Shown piece by piece: positions 18,447 to 27,720 of a stretch of 64,000 nt of DNA. The translations under genes and the position numbers were made by a program. The notes below the pieces were generated by a model. It saw only the letters and a program-made list of their open reading frames with translations. It was not told where the DNA came from and did not search any database. The stretch covers positions 25,927 through 89,926 of the forward strand of contig CANLLR010000006.1 in the NCBI GenBank assembly GCA_947491985.1, given 5' to 3'. Position 1 is the first letter of the stretch. Each line of letters begins with the position of its first letter. This DNA is from Flavobacteriaceae bacterium (GTDB taxonomy: Bacteria > Bacteroidota > Bacteroidia > Flavobacteriales > Flavobacteriaceae).

Positions 18447-19145
18447 ATGAAAATTCGTTGGGTAAAAACACATTGGTTCGTTAAAAAAATGTTTTCCAAT
18501 TTCGTTTGGGACATCCCAAATAACGAAAACAAAGTGTACCTTACTTTTGACGACGGTCCAACACCTGAAATCACCGAGTGGACTTTAAATCAACTCAAAA
18601 CATACAATTCTAAAGCCACTTTTTTTTGCATCGGTGATAATGTTAGAAAATATCCAGAAATTTTTCAAAAAGTAGTTGAAGATGGCCATTCTGTCGGAAA
18701 TCATACTTTTAATCATTTGAACGGTTTGGAAACTTCTAATGGAGTTTATCTTAAAAACGTTGTGCTGTGTGCAGATGAAATAAGTATTCAGTGTTCAGTG
18801 TTCAGTGAACAGTCTAGAGATTTTCATCAAGCAATGCTAAACTGCAAACCTAAAACTGAAAACTGCCAACTCTTCCGTCCACCTTATGGAAAAATTAAAC
18901 CTTCCCAATCCAAAAAACTAAGAAAATTGGGTTATAAAATTGTAATGTGGGATGTGTTGAGTGAAGATTTTGATACTGCAATTTCTTTAGAAAAATGCTT
19001 GGAAAATGTATTGAAAAATGTAACTTCAGGGAGTATAATTGTATTTCACGACAGTAAAAAAGCATTTCCGAACTTGGAATTTGTATTACCAAGAACGCTA
19101 CAATTTTTAAAAGAAAAGGGATTTGTTTGTGACCGATTGGATTAA
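18447..19145 (+). CDS. Polysaccharide deacetylase (NodB/CE4 family) carrying a repeat-derived insertion
   Basis: This 232-residue protein has the NodB homology domain, which removes acetyl groups from cell-wall or surface sugars. Motif 1 is LTFDDGPTP, motif 2 GNHTFNH, motif 3 RPPYG and motif 4 WDVLSEDFD, so the metal triad (Asp, two His) is intact. Between motifs 2 and 3, residues of about 114-142 are encoded by a palindromic heptamer array (18787-18871). They give a Cys/Gln/Ser-rich stretch unlike the rest of the family. The frame is preserved through it. No signal peptide is obvious. The stop overlaps that of the converging thioredoxin-like gene by four bases. Whether the enzyme is still active is unknown. 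Confidence 0.88.
   Translation: MKIRWVKTHWFVKKMFSNFVWDIPNNENKVYLTFDDGPTPEITEWTLNQLKTYNSKATFFCIGDNVRKYPEIFQKVVEDGHSVGNHTFNHLNGLETSNGVYLKNVVLCADEISIQCSVFSEQSRDFHQAMLNCKPKTENCQLFRPPYGKIKPSQSKKLRKLGYKIVMWDVLSEDFDTAISLEKCLENVLKNVTSGSIIVFHDSKKAFPNLEFVLPRTLQFLKEKGFVCDRLD
18787..18871. repeat. Palindromic heptamer array inside the polysaccharide deacetylase gene
   Basis: The left arm is three tandem TTCAGTG copies (18787-18807) plus AACAGT. The right arm, 18839-18866, is AAACTGC, AAACCTA, AAACTGA, AAACTGC. The complement of the right-arm word (NCAGTTT) resembles the left word, so the arms are inverted. About 30 bases lie between them. The whole element stays open in the deacetylase frame. Confidence 0.75.
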
Positions 19146-19438
19146 ACCTGTTCTTGAACTAAACCAATAATAGTGTTGGCGTCCAATTCACCCGATTGTC
19201 GCCAAACCATTTGACCTTCTTTATAAATCATTAACGTTGGAAGTCCTTTAATACGCAACGCATCGGCCAACTCTTGATTTTTATCCACATCAATTTTTAT
19301 CACTTTTGCCTTGTCACCAAGAGCAGCAGCAACATCTCTAATTACAGGATGCATTGACACTGATGATTCGTTCCACTCGGTATAGAAGTCGATTAAAACC
19401 GGAACTTGAGCGTTGATAAGTTCACCAAATTTTGACAT
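19142..19438 (-). CDS. Thioredoxin-fold protein lacking the redox cysteines
   Basis: This 98-residue protein follows the thioredoxin fold closely: VPVLIDFYTEW, then KVIKIDVDKNQELADALRIK, then GLPTLMIYKEGQ with the cis-proline at 67. The active-site WCGPC is replaced by WNESS at 22-26, and no other cysteine is present, so dithiol exchange is impossible. From memory, near-identical versions occur across flavobacteria, which would suggest a conserved non-redox role such as a chaperone or partner-binding subunit. A -7-like element (CAAATATA on plus, 19490-19497) lies upstream. It converges with the deacetylase gene with a four-base overlap. Confidence 0.85.
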   Translation of the reverse strand: MSKFGELINAQVPVLIDFYTEWNESSVSMHPVIRDVAAALGDKAKVIKIDVDKNQELADALRIKGLPTLMIYKEGQMVWRQSGELDANTIIGLVQEQV

Positions 19439-19511
19439 AAAACCAAACTTTTTAAATCTTTCTTTTTAATCAGAAAGAAATTTGCAATACAAATATACTA
19501 TTTTTAACCAA

Positions 19512-20744
19512 TTACACTATTTTTTGGCCTTTTTTTAGTTCAATAACGGTAATTTCAGGCATTATACCAACGCGTCCTGGATAAGCATGAAACCCAAAAC
19601 CTCTATTTACGTATATGTATCTACCAAGGTTTTCATACAAACCTGCCCATTGTTTATAAACATATTCTACTGGGCTCCATTTAAAAAAACCTGGAATTTC
19701 GATTCCGAATTGAAATCCATGAGTGTGTCCCGAAAGCGTTAAATGAAAATGCTTTGGGTGTTCTTTCACCTCTGCATCCCAATGACTTGGATCGTGACTC
19801 ATTAAAATTTTAAAGTCTTCCTTATTTAAGTTCTCTGAAGCTTTATTTAAATCGCCTACCTTTTTAAATTTTATACCCCAATTTTCAACACCCACAACGG
19901 CAATTTCATCTGTTCCTTTTTTGATTTTAACGTTTTCATTCAACAACAACTTAAAATCAATTTGACGGTGTAAATCTTTAATATCTTCAAAATTTTTATC
20001 TTTTGCTTCGGCAGATTTCCAATCGACATACTCACCATAATCATGATTGCCTAGTATCGAATATTTACCGAATTTGTGGTTTTGAATTTTGCTAAAAGTA
20101 TCAATCCATGGATGCATCTCTACAGCATGAGTATTAACTATATCTCCTGTAAACAGCAACAAATCAGAGTTTTGCTCATTAATTAAATCAACGGCATAAC
20201 TGATTTTTTCAGGATTATCAAAACTACCGCTGTGAATGTCTGATATTTGAGTGATTGTAAATCCATCAAAAGAATCAGGCAAATCCGGGAAAAATAAGGT
20301 TTGTCTCAATACTTTGAAATTGTATTTCCCAACGGTCATTCCGTAAATTAAAGACAAAAACGGAATCGCAGCAATTCCTAGTGCTATCCGACTTACAAAC
20401 TGCCTTCTTTCGGGTAAAAAGGTAGTATTATCATAGTTTTCAAAATAATTCTTAGTTCCTAACATCAGTCGCAAAATATCTTCAAGAAGCATTACAAATG
20501 TCAGCAGTAATTTCGGGACTAAAATCAACAACAAAACACCAATTGTCATCATAAATAGTTGGGTTTGACCAACAGTCCTATCAAATTTTGAAAAACCATA
20601 AAAGACAAAAGCAACAGCCGCAACTGAAATTAAACCATACAAAAGTATAATCCATCTAACTTTTGTAACTGTTTTTATCGCTTGAAAAGCATAAATTTCT
20701 ATGATTGCAATAATTACAAAAAAGATAACCCAACGAAATGCCAT
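19512..20744 (-). CDS. Membrane-anchored calcineurin-type metallophosphoesterase
   Basis: This 410-residue protein has several hydrophobic segments in the first 150 residues, followed by a metallophosphoesterase domain. The metal-binding motifs are in order: ISDIHSG, GDIVN, GNHDYGEY, a His in LMSHDPSHW, and LSGHTHGFQFG. The domain resembles the YkuE/YaeI type, in which a membrane-linked phosphoesterase may act on lipid or nucleotide phosphates; the substrate is not deducible. It is divergent from polA with 145 bases between them and no recognised operon partner. Confidence 0.9.
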   Translation of the reverse strand: MAFRWVIFFVIIAIIEIYAFQAIKTVTKVRWIILLYGLISVAAVAFVFYGFSKFDRTVGQTQLFMMTIGVLLLILVPKLLLTFVMLLEDILRLMLGTKNYFENYDNTTFLPERRQFVSRIALGIAAIPFLSLIYGMTVGKYNFKVLRQTLFFPDLPDSFDGFTITQISDIHSGSFDNPEKISYAVDLINEQNSDLLLFTGDIVNTHAVEMHPWIDTFSKIQNHKFGKYSILGNHDYGEYVDWKSAEAKDKNFEDIKDLHRQIDFKLLLNENVKIKKGTDEIAVVGVENWGIKFKKVGDLNKASENLNKEDFKILMSHDPSHWDAEVKEHPKHFHLTLSGHTHGFQFGIEIPGFFKWSPVEYVYKQWAGLYENLGRYIYVNRGFGFHAYPGRVGIMPEITVIELKKGQKIV

Positions 20745-20889
20745 TTTTTTAAAATTTTAAGCAAATTAACGAAGAAAGTAATGCAATATATCCTAATTAG
20801 AAATATTTTAACAATGTTTAAAATCTATCTAAAAAGAAAAGCGATTTTTTGAAACTTTAGCTATTTTTACAGCTCTTAAAATACAAATC

Positions 20890-23766
20890 ATGTCAAATCA
20901 AAAACGCCTTTTTCTTCTCGATGCTTACGCCTTAATATTTCGTGGCTATTTCGCTTTTATAAAAAACCCAAGAATTAATTCTAAAGGCATGGATACCTCA
21001 GCCATCATGGGATTTATGAATGCCTTGATGGATGTCATTAAACGCGAAAAACCTGATCATTTGGCTGTGGCTTTTGATAAGGGTGGAAGCACCTACCGAT
21101 ATGAAATGTATCAAGAATACAAAGCACACCGTGACGAAACGCCCGAAGCTATTAAAATTGCCGTTCCCTACATTCAAGAATTGCTCAAAGCCATGCACAT
21201 TCCGATTGTAGAAGTCGCTGGATTTGAAGCTGACGATTTGATTGGAACACTTGCCAAACAAGCCGAAAAAGAAGATTTCAAAGTGTTCATGGTCACGCCT
21301 GATAAAGATTTTGCGCAACTCGTTTCCGAAAATATTTTCATGTACAAACCCGCTCGAATGGGTAACGATATTGAAATTTGGGGCATTCCCGAAGTCTTAG
21401 CCAAATTTGAAATTGAACGTCCCGAACAAGTGATCGATTTTCTCGGAATGATGGGTGACGCCGCTGATAATATTCCGGGTTTACCTGGCGTTGGTGAAGT
21501 AACCGCCAAGAAGTTGTTGAAAGAATTTGGTTCGATGGAAAATCTTTTGGCCAACACCGACAAGCTCAAAGGCGCGATGAAAGATAAAATTGAAGCTAAT
21601 GCCGATAAAGGAATCTTGTCTAAAAAACTCGCGCGCATCTTATTAGACTGTCCGGTAACTTTTCATGCTACCGATTATGAACTTTCAAAACCTGATGTTG
21701 AAAAAACAGATGCGCTTTTCAATGAATTGGAATTCCGTCAAATGAAAGCACAGTTTGACAAATATTTCGGCACTGGAAAAGAATACGACGAAATTGACAC
21801 CAATGGAAACGCTGTCGCAAGCGAAACCCAACAAACCACTAAAAAAGCGCCAACTAAAAAATCGAACGAAGATCAATTTGATTTGTTCGGATTTTCGGAT
21901 GATGATGCTTCCGAACCCAAAGCGCAATCGTTTTACGCTACTTTAGAAAATACCAATCACAATTATTCGATTGTGCAAGGCGAATTGGGAACCAAATTAT
22001 TTTTGCAAAATTTGATGCACCAAACTTCGGTGTGTTTTGATACCGAAACTACCGGAATTGACGCTTTGAATGCCGAATTGGTTGGAATCTCATTTTCATG
22101 GCAAAAAGGAGACGCTTATTACGTTCCGTTTCCGGAAAATAGAGAAGAAGCCCAACTTTTGGTCGATAAATTCAAACCATTTTTCGAAAGTGAAGCCATC
22201 GAAAAAATTGGTCAAAACATCAAATACGATTTAAAAATACTATCAAATTATGGCGTAACCATCAAAGGAAAATTGTTTGATACAATGATTGCGCATTATT
22301 TGATTAATCCTGATATGCGTCACAATATGGATGTATTGTCAGAAACCTATTTAAAATATTCACCCAGATCGATTGAAGATTTAATTGGGAAAAAAGGCAA
22401 AAATCAACTTTCGATGCGCGATGTGGCGATAGAAGATATCAAAGAATACGCCGCCGAAGATGCCGATGTAACCTACCAATTGAAACAAAATTTTAGTCCG
22501 ATTCTCGACAAAGCCGAAACCAAAAAATTATTCGACGAAATCGAAATTCCGCTTATACCTGTTTTAGCAGCCATGGAATTGGAAGGCATCAATTTGGATG
22601 TGCCATATTTGAAAGAAATGTCGGTTGCAATGGCGAAAGAAAGTGCCGAATTGGAACAAAAAATCTACGAAACTGCCGGTGAGGAATTCAATTTGGCTTC
22701 TCCCAAACAATTGGGCGACGTTTTGTTTGATAAAATGAAAATCGGTGGCGCCAAACAAAAGAAAACCAAAACCGGTCAATACGCCACTGGAGAAGAAGTG
22801 TTGAGTTATTTAGCCAACGAACATCAAATTGTAAAAGACATATTAGAATGGCGTCAAATGGTGAAATTGCAAAGTACCTATATTGATGCCTTACCAAACC
22901 AAGTCGATGCTAAAACTGGGCGCGTTCATACCGATTACATGCAAACGGTTGCCGCTACTGGGCGATTGAGTTCGAACAATCCGAATTTACAAAACATTCC
23001 AATCCGTACTGAACGCGGACGATTGATTCGAAAAGCATTTATTGCGCGTGACGAAAACTACACCTTAGTTTCTGCCGATTACTCCCAAATAGAACTCCGA
23101 ATTATCGCAGCATTATCGGGTGAAGAAAACATGATCAAAGCCTTTCAAAACAACGAAGACATTCACAGAAGTACAGCTGCAAAAGTATTCAATGTTCCTT
23201 TAGAAGAAGTTACAAAGGAACAAAGAAGCAATGCCAAAACTGTAAATTTCGGAATTATTTATGGCGTTTCTGCTTTCGGACTTTCGAATCAAACGTCGTT
23301 GTCACGAAAAGAAAGCGCCGAATTGATTGAAGCCTATTATGCTACGTATCCGAAACTAAAATCGTACATGTCAAACCAAGTCGATTTTGCTAGAGAAAAT
23401 GGTTACGTACAAACCGTTTTGGGCCGACGTCGTTATTTAAAAGACATCAACTCGGCGAACATGATGGTTAAAAGTGGCGCTGAACGAAATGCTGTGAATG
23501 CGCCTATTCAAGGAAGTGCCGCTGATATCATTAAAATTGCGATGATCAACATCCACAATAAGTTAAATGAAAAGAATCCCGACGGCTCGGGATGGAAATC
23601 GAAGATGTTATTGCAAGTCCATGACGAATTGGTATTCGACGTTCACAACTCCGAATTAGAGAAAATCCAACCCATGATCAAACAGGAAATGGAAAATGCC
23701 TTTAAAATGGATGTTCCGTTGGATGTTGAAATTGGCGTTGGGAAAAATTGGTTGGAAGCGCATTAA
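20890..23766 (+). CDS. polA: DNA polymerase I
   Basis: This is a 958-residue family A polymerase for Okazaki fragment processing and repair synthesis. The N-terminal 5'-3' exonuclease domain (about 1-290) has the acidic metal residues (LLDAYALIFRGYF, FEADDLIGTLA, VTPDKDFAQLV) and a helix-hairpin-helix at GLPGVGEVTAKKLL. A low-complexity linker of about 50 residues follows. The 3'-5' exonuclease keeps its acidic residues (FDTETTGID, NIKYDLKIL, YAAEDADVTYQL), so proofreading should be active. The polymerase motifs are DYSQIELRI (A), RSNAKTVNFGIIYG (B) and VHDELVFDV (C). Length is normal for the phylum. Confidence 0.97.
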   Translation: MSNQKRLFLLDAYALIFRGYFAFIKNPRINSKGMDTSAIMGFMNALMDVIKREKPDHLAVAFDKGGSTYRYEMYQEYKAHRDETPEAIKIAVPYIQELLKAMHIPIVEVAGFEADDLIGTLAKQAEKEDFKVFMVTPDKDFAQLVSENIFMYKPARMGNDIEIWGIPEVLAKFEIERPEQVIDFLGMMGDAADNIPGLPGVGEVTAKKLLKEFGSMENLLANTDKLKGAMKDKIEANADKGILSKKLARILLDCPVTFHATDYELSKPDVEKTDALFNELEFRQMKAQFDKYFGTGKEYDEIDTNGNAVASETQQTTKKAPTKKSNEDQFDLFGFSDDDASEPKAQSFYATLENTNHNYSIVQGELGTKLFLQNLMHQTSVCFDTETTGIDALNAELVGISFSWQKGDAYYVPFPENREEAQLLVDKFKPFFESEAIEKIGQNIKYDLKILSNYGVTIKGKLFDTMIAHYLINPDMRHNMDVLSETYLKYSPRSIEDLIGKKGKNQLSMRDVAIEDIKEYAAEDADVTYQLKQNFSPILDKAETKKLFDEIEIPLIPVLAAMELEGINLDVPYLKEMSVAMAKESAELEQKIYETAGEEFNLASPKQLGDVLFDKMKIGGAKQKKTKTGQYATGEEVLSYLANEHQIVKDILEWRQMVKLQSTYIDALPNQVDAKTGRVHTDYMQTVAATGRLSSNNPNLQNIPIRTERGRLIRKAFIARDENYTLVSADYSQIELRIIAALSGEENMIKAFQNNEDIHRSTAAKVFNVPLEEVTKEQRSNAKTVNFGIIYGVSAFGLSNQTSLSRKESAELIEAYYATYPKLKSYMSNQVDFARENGYVQTVLGRRRYLKDINSANMMVKSGAERNAVNAPIQGSAADIIKIAMINIHNKLNEKNPDGSGWKSKMLLQVHDELVFDVHNSELEKIQPMIKQEMENAFKMDVPLDVEIGVGKNWLEAH

Positions 23767-23771
23767 TCGTC

Positions 23772-25484
23772 CTATTTCTTTTCTAGCAACTTTAATAACA
23801 TTTCGTTTTGCTTTCTCAGTTCTTCTACAGTAACTTTTAAAGATTCTATTTGTTCTTGTTGCTCTTGAATTGCTTTTATTATTACTGGTGTTATTTCAGC
23901 GTATCGTACACCTAAATTTTCATTTTGTTTTCTTTCAAAATTTCCTTCCTCATCTTTTGGATACCAAGAGTGTGTTTCTACTACTTCAGGTAAAATTTCT
24001 TGCAATTGTTGAGCCGAAAAACCCAATTTAGTTTCTTGAAGTGATTCAGGAATTGCTGTTTTTCCGATACTATTGTTTTTCCATTTGTATGAAATAGGAT
24101 TCAATTTCATCACTTCCTTCAAACCATATTTTAATTCAATAACGTCTTTTTTTAATTTCATATCCGAAGTCTGAATCGTTCCGTTTGTAGCCCAAACAGC
24201 AGTCCATCTTTTTGAAGAACCCCCCAAACGGGTATCATTATCAACTAACGGATTAAAACTAGATGCTTCCAATAATAGTTCGTCTAAACCATCTACCATA
24301 TATTCAATTGAACCAGTTGCCATAGCTGAGCCACCAGCTGAGCCTTTGTAAAAACCTAGAGCAAAATCTCGTGTATACGTATCGCCACCAGAGTCTATAA
24401 AAGTCAAGCCATCATCTCCATCAACAATAGTTGAACCTCCACCAAAACTAATGTAATTATCATCAAAATTAGTTTCCATCATAACTCTATTGGTACCATT
24501 AAATTTGATTTCCCCAGGAAAAGCTGCTGAAGTACTGCTATTAAAATTTAAATCATAACTATCCAAATTCAAGGTAGTATCTTGTGTTAAAGTTCCACCT
24601 AAACGAACCGTTCCAGAAGTATTTGTTAATCCATTAGTAAAGGTATATGTTCCACTTCCACTAGGCAATGTAACTGAATTTCCGTTCGAAATTGATAATG
24701 TATTTCCAGCTATACTTAACGTTTGGCTATCGGTTCCTGAACCCCCTGATACTGTTTGCCAGTATCCATTACCGTTAGCGTCAGAAGTAAGCACTTTTCC
24801 AGCGGCTTGAGTTCCATCTTCTAATCTAAAAGTAAAGTTCCCACCTGTTGGGGCACTTGTTTCTGTTACTAAAACATTATCTATAGACGCACCATAATCA
24901 AAATCGCCTAAGTATTCAAATCGTAAAGAATAACTATTTCCTGCAACAACAGTGGCAGATCCAGAATAATTAGTATTTGCATCAGCTGTAAGCAAACCAA
25001 CTAAATTAGCACCAACCTGCGTACTTGTCGTATTATTATATAAATAAGCTCTAAATGAGTCTCCTGTAGCGCCAAAATTATTATAACGATAGCTAAATGA
25101 GATAGAAACCGTCGTTGCTGTTGGTGCTGATGTAAAATCAATACGTGCTGTGGCATTTTGCAAACAACCTGTTTCATCAGAATATATATACAACCATCCT
25201 CCTGAGCAAGAAGTACAATTAGCATTCACGTTTCCTGTTAATGTTCGTTCCCAACCATTGGTAGCTGGTGTTGCACAACCACTCATTGCGTTACTAGAAT
25301 GAACCACAGTGTAGGCTGAGTTAAAATTTTGATTTAACAAATTAACCGTTCCTCCTCCTGATGGCAAAGTAGTTGATCCAAATACATGAAATGTGGCTGT
25401 TGGTGTTGTTGTATTAACACCAACTTGAGAATATAAACCATAAGAACATAAAAATAAAACAAGTAATAAGGGTGCCTTTTTCAT
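23772..25484 (-). CDS. Exported protein with C-terminal S74 intramolecular chaperone domain
   Basis: This 570-residue protein has a signal peptide (MKKAPLLLVLFLCSYGLYSQ), a Gly/Ser/Thr-rich middle resembling adhesin or fibre stalks, and a C-terminal peptidase_S74 domain of about 130 residues starting near SDMKLKKDVIELKYG. The last 35 residues are a coiled coil (QEQQEQIESLKVTVEELRKQ). S74 domains trimerise and cleave themselves off phage tail spikes; in Bacteroidota they are common on secreted proteins of unknown job. There is no phage context here. It converges with polA, stop to stop within six bases. Confidence 0.82.
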   Translation of the reverse strand: MKKAPLLLVLFLCSYGLYSQVGVNTTTPTATFHVFGSTTLPSGGGTVNLLNQNFNSAYTVVHSSNAMSGCATPATNGWERTLTGNVNANCTSCSGGWLYIYSDETGCLQNATARIDFTSAPTATTVSISFSYRYNNFGATGDSFRAYLYNNTTSTQVGANLVGLLTADANTNYSGSATVVAGNSYSLRFEYLGDFDYGASIDNVLVTETSAPTGGNFTFRLEDGTQAAGKVLTSDANGNGYWQTVSGGSGTDSQTLSIAGNTLSISNGNSVTLPSGSGTYTFTNGLTNTSGTVRLGGTLTQDTTLNLDSYDLNFNSSTSAAFPGEIKFNGTNRVMMETNFDDNYISFGGGSTIVDGDDGLTFIDSGGDTYTRDFALGFYKGSAGGSAMATGSIEYMVDGLDELLLEASSFNPLVDNDTRLGGSSKRWTAVWATNGTIQTSDMKLKKDVIELKYGLKEVMKLNPISYKWKNNSIGKTAIPESLQETKLGFSAQQLQEILPEVVETHSWYPKDEEGNFERKQNENLGVRYAEITPVIIKAIQEQQEQIESLKVTVEELRKQNEMLLKLLEKK

Positions 25485-25648
25485 AAAAATAAAATTTAAA
25501 CTATAAATTTATATAGATATGTTTTTTTTACCATCAAAATTTAGCAATAAGAATGTGTTGATTTCAATAATCGCTACAAAAAAGCCATTTCATTGCTTAA
25601 AATACTTGATGTATGCTTTTTTTTATATTTTTATAAAAAAAACCTGGC

Positions 25649-26773
25649 ATGAAAATTATCTTGTTAATGCTCCCAATTCTAATAACTCTATTCTTAAGTA
25701 TTAGGTTTTTCTTTATAAAAAAAAACAGCACAATTTCTATCAAGATATTGGGTGTTTTCTTTTTGTTTTTTTGTTTTGCTTTAATAGCTATACTGTTTCA
25801 ATATTTACAAAAGTTTTACCCATTCATTCAGAGTTATTTTTATTTAATAGAAATCAGTTTTTATTTTATAATGCTGTCATTACCTGTAATAGTATACTTT
25901 TATATTTCATCTTTAACCGATTCCATAAAAAAATACAAAGACAGTAATGCTGTTTTGCCACACTTTTTTATTCCGCTACAATCCTTACTTTTTAATATAT
26001 ATCCTTTTTTAAATAACGATATTTCTGACGATGCATCTTTAAAAAAACATATAGATTATACTAATTATTTTAGTTTAAAAGTTTTATTTGTTGCTCTTAA
26101 TATATACTACTTGACGCGTATAATATTTATGTATAAAAAACACCGTGCACAGATTAAAAATATTCTTTCCTATGAAATTGGAGTGAGTTTAAATTGGATT
26201 TTATTTTTTTTATTGGGATACCTATCCTTCATAATTTGCTTTTTTATTCTCAATCCAGACTCCTCTCCGTATGTTGTTTATTTACCTTTTATTTTATTAT
26301 TGATTTACATCGTTTCTCAGAGGAATGCACAAATTACTGTTGAGCTAGAAAGTGATTCTTCCGTAAATATCAGTACTGAAATTGAAGTCAAAAATCAACA
26401 AAGTAAGCAAATAAGCATTATTTCTGATGAAAAAAGAGAAATTCTAAAAAATCAAATGATTTATTACATTGAAAGTGAAAAAAAATATTTACAAAAAGAC
26501 TTGACTATTTATGATATTGCCAAAGCACTTAACACCAACATTAGTTACATTTCTAACATCTTAAATACTATGCTTGAATGTAATTTTGTAACATTTATAA
26601 ACTCGTACAGAATTGAGGAAGCCAAAATAATTTTACTATCAAATAAGCATTCAAACTATACCATTGAAGCAATAAGTGAAATCGTTGGATTCAATTCGAA
26701 ATCAGCATTTAACAATGCATTTAAGAATAGAGTTGGCGTGACACCTTCAGACTACATAAAGCAAAATAAATAA
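25649..26773 (+). CDS. Membrane-bound AraC-family transcription regulator
   Basis: This 374-residue protein has about seven hydrophobic segments in the first 230 residues, a short charged linker, and a C-terminal AraC DNA-binding domain (about 280-374). The helix-turn-helix parts are visible in DLTIYDIAKALNTNISYISN and IEAISEIVGFNSKSAFNNAF. This membrane-sensor plus AraC architecture is common in Flavobacteriaceae; the signal is unknown. It stands alone, divergent from the S74 gene. The neighbouring DOMON/ankyrin pair could be a target, but nothing in the sequence shows it. Confidence 0.85.
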   Translation: MKIILLMLPILITLFLSIRFFFIKKNSTISIKILGVFFLFFCFALIAILFQYLQKFYPFIQSYFYLIEISFYFIMLSLPVIVYFYISSLTDSIKKYKDSNAVLPHFFIPLQSLLFNIYPFLNNDISDDASLKKHIDYTNYFSLKVLFVALNIYYLTRIIFMYKKHRAQIKNILSYEIGVSLNWILFFLLGYLSFIICFFILNPDSSPYVVYLPFILLLIYIVSQRNAQITVELESDSSVNISTEIEVKNQQSKQISIISDEKREILKNQMIYYIESEKKYLQKDLTIYDIAKALNTNISYISNILNTMLECNFVTFINSYRIEEAKIILLSNKHSNYTIEAISEIVGFNSKSAFNNAFKNRVGVTPSDYIKQNK

Positions 26774-26898
26774 TAATTTATTCTTCTTTTTTAATAAAAA
26801 AATAATTAAAACATAGAAATTAAAAAATCAGATATTTCGCTAGTCGTTAAATGAATAAATTGGTTTGAAACACAATAAAATCATCTTTTACTAAACTA

Positions 26899-26929
26899 AA
26901 AAAAGCTAGAAGTAATTTCTAGCTTTTTG
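26899..26929. terminator. Bidirectional terminator between the AraC regulator and the DOMON gene
   Basis: AAAAAGCTAGAA (26900-26911) pairs with TTCTAGCTTTTT (26917-26928) around GTAAT, with A and T runs on either side. The remaining sequence from 26774 to 26898 shows no gene. Confidence 0.82.
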
Positions 26930-26949
26930 TATTTGTAAAAATTAAATAA

Positions 26950-27720
26950 TTATTCAATGACTAATGTTTTAGTAGCATTTCCATATTCTGTTCTAATTAC
27001 AGCAAGATAAGATCCTGAAGTTAAATCTGAAGTATTAACTTGATTTTCAGATGTAGAAATCGTTTGGTTTTTTACAACTCGTCCTAAATTGTCATATATT
27101 TTTAAAACTCCTGAATCTATATTGGATGGTAATTCAATATTTGTTAATCCTTTTGATGGATTTGGATAGATTTTAAAAGCCTCAACATTAAACTCATCAT
27201 TTCCTAATGTAAAATTAGCCGTAATGGTGCCACAACTATCACCACCATGATAATTAATAGTAAAATCGGCAACTTTTCTTGCATACACAAGATTTAAAGA
27301 ACTTGCGGAAGCATTGAATACATAATCATTACTATCTCCAGTATCTCTTGCTCTTGTTCCCACAACAGTTCGAACTCCTGAATCAACCGTGTTTGATGTT
27401 ACTGTCCAATTTTGAACCGCGTCCACCACTGGAGTTGCAGCAAATCCGTTAAAAGTTCTATCCGAAAGATTTGTTCCATCAAAAATAACAACATCTCCCG
27501 AATTTGCCATTGAAGTATTGTTAAAACCTACAGACATATAACCCGTTGATGGTCCGGTCATTGTCATCGTGACTAAAGTAGAAGTCACATCAATTTTAAC
27601 TGAAAAGTTTAAATTAGTCGCACTATTTGAAAATAGAGGAAGCGTTCCTGTTGAGTACGTTTGAGCAAAGGAGACCGAGACAAAAAGTAAAGCAAATAAA
27701 TTTAAAGTAGTTTTTTTCAT
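26950..27720 (-). CDS. Secreted DOMON-like protein with T9SS type A sorting domain
   Basis: This is a 256-residue protein. A signal peptide (MKKTTLNLFALLFVSVSFAQ) is followed by a DOMON-like beta domain, about residues 25-170, with GPSTGYMSVGFNNTSM and GDVVIFDGTN. DOMON domains bind haem or sugars in other proteins. A C-terminal type A sorting domain starts near FKIYPNPSKGLTNIELP and ends KTLVIE, which directs export by the type IX system and usually surface anchoring. Its start overlaps the ankyrin gene stop by four bases (ATGA), so the two are translationally coupled. Ligand unknown. Confidence 0.82.
   Translation of the reverse strand: MKKTTLNLFALLFVSVSFAQTYSTGTLPLFSNSATNLNFSVKIDVTSTLVTMTMTGPSTGYMSVGFNNTSMANSGDVVIFDGTNLSDRTFNGFAATPVVDAVQNWTVTSNTVDSGVRTVVGTRARDTGDSNDYVFNASASSLNLVYARKVADFTINYHGGDSCGTITANFTLGNDEFNVEAFKIYPNPSKGLTNIELPSNIDSGVLKIYDNLGRVVKNQTISTSENQVNTSDLTSGSYLAVIRTEYGNATKTLVIE

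Noticed and set aside
23772..25484. S74 chaperone domain suggesting a prophage tail-fibre gene
   Set aside because: No phage structural, lysis, integrase or terminase genes lie nearby, and a signal peptide is present. S74 proteins of this type are common secreted proteins in Bacteroidota.
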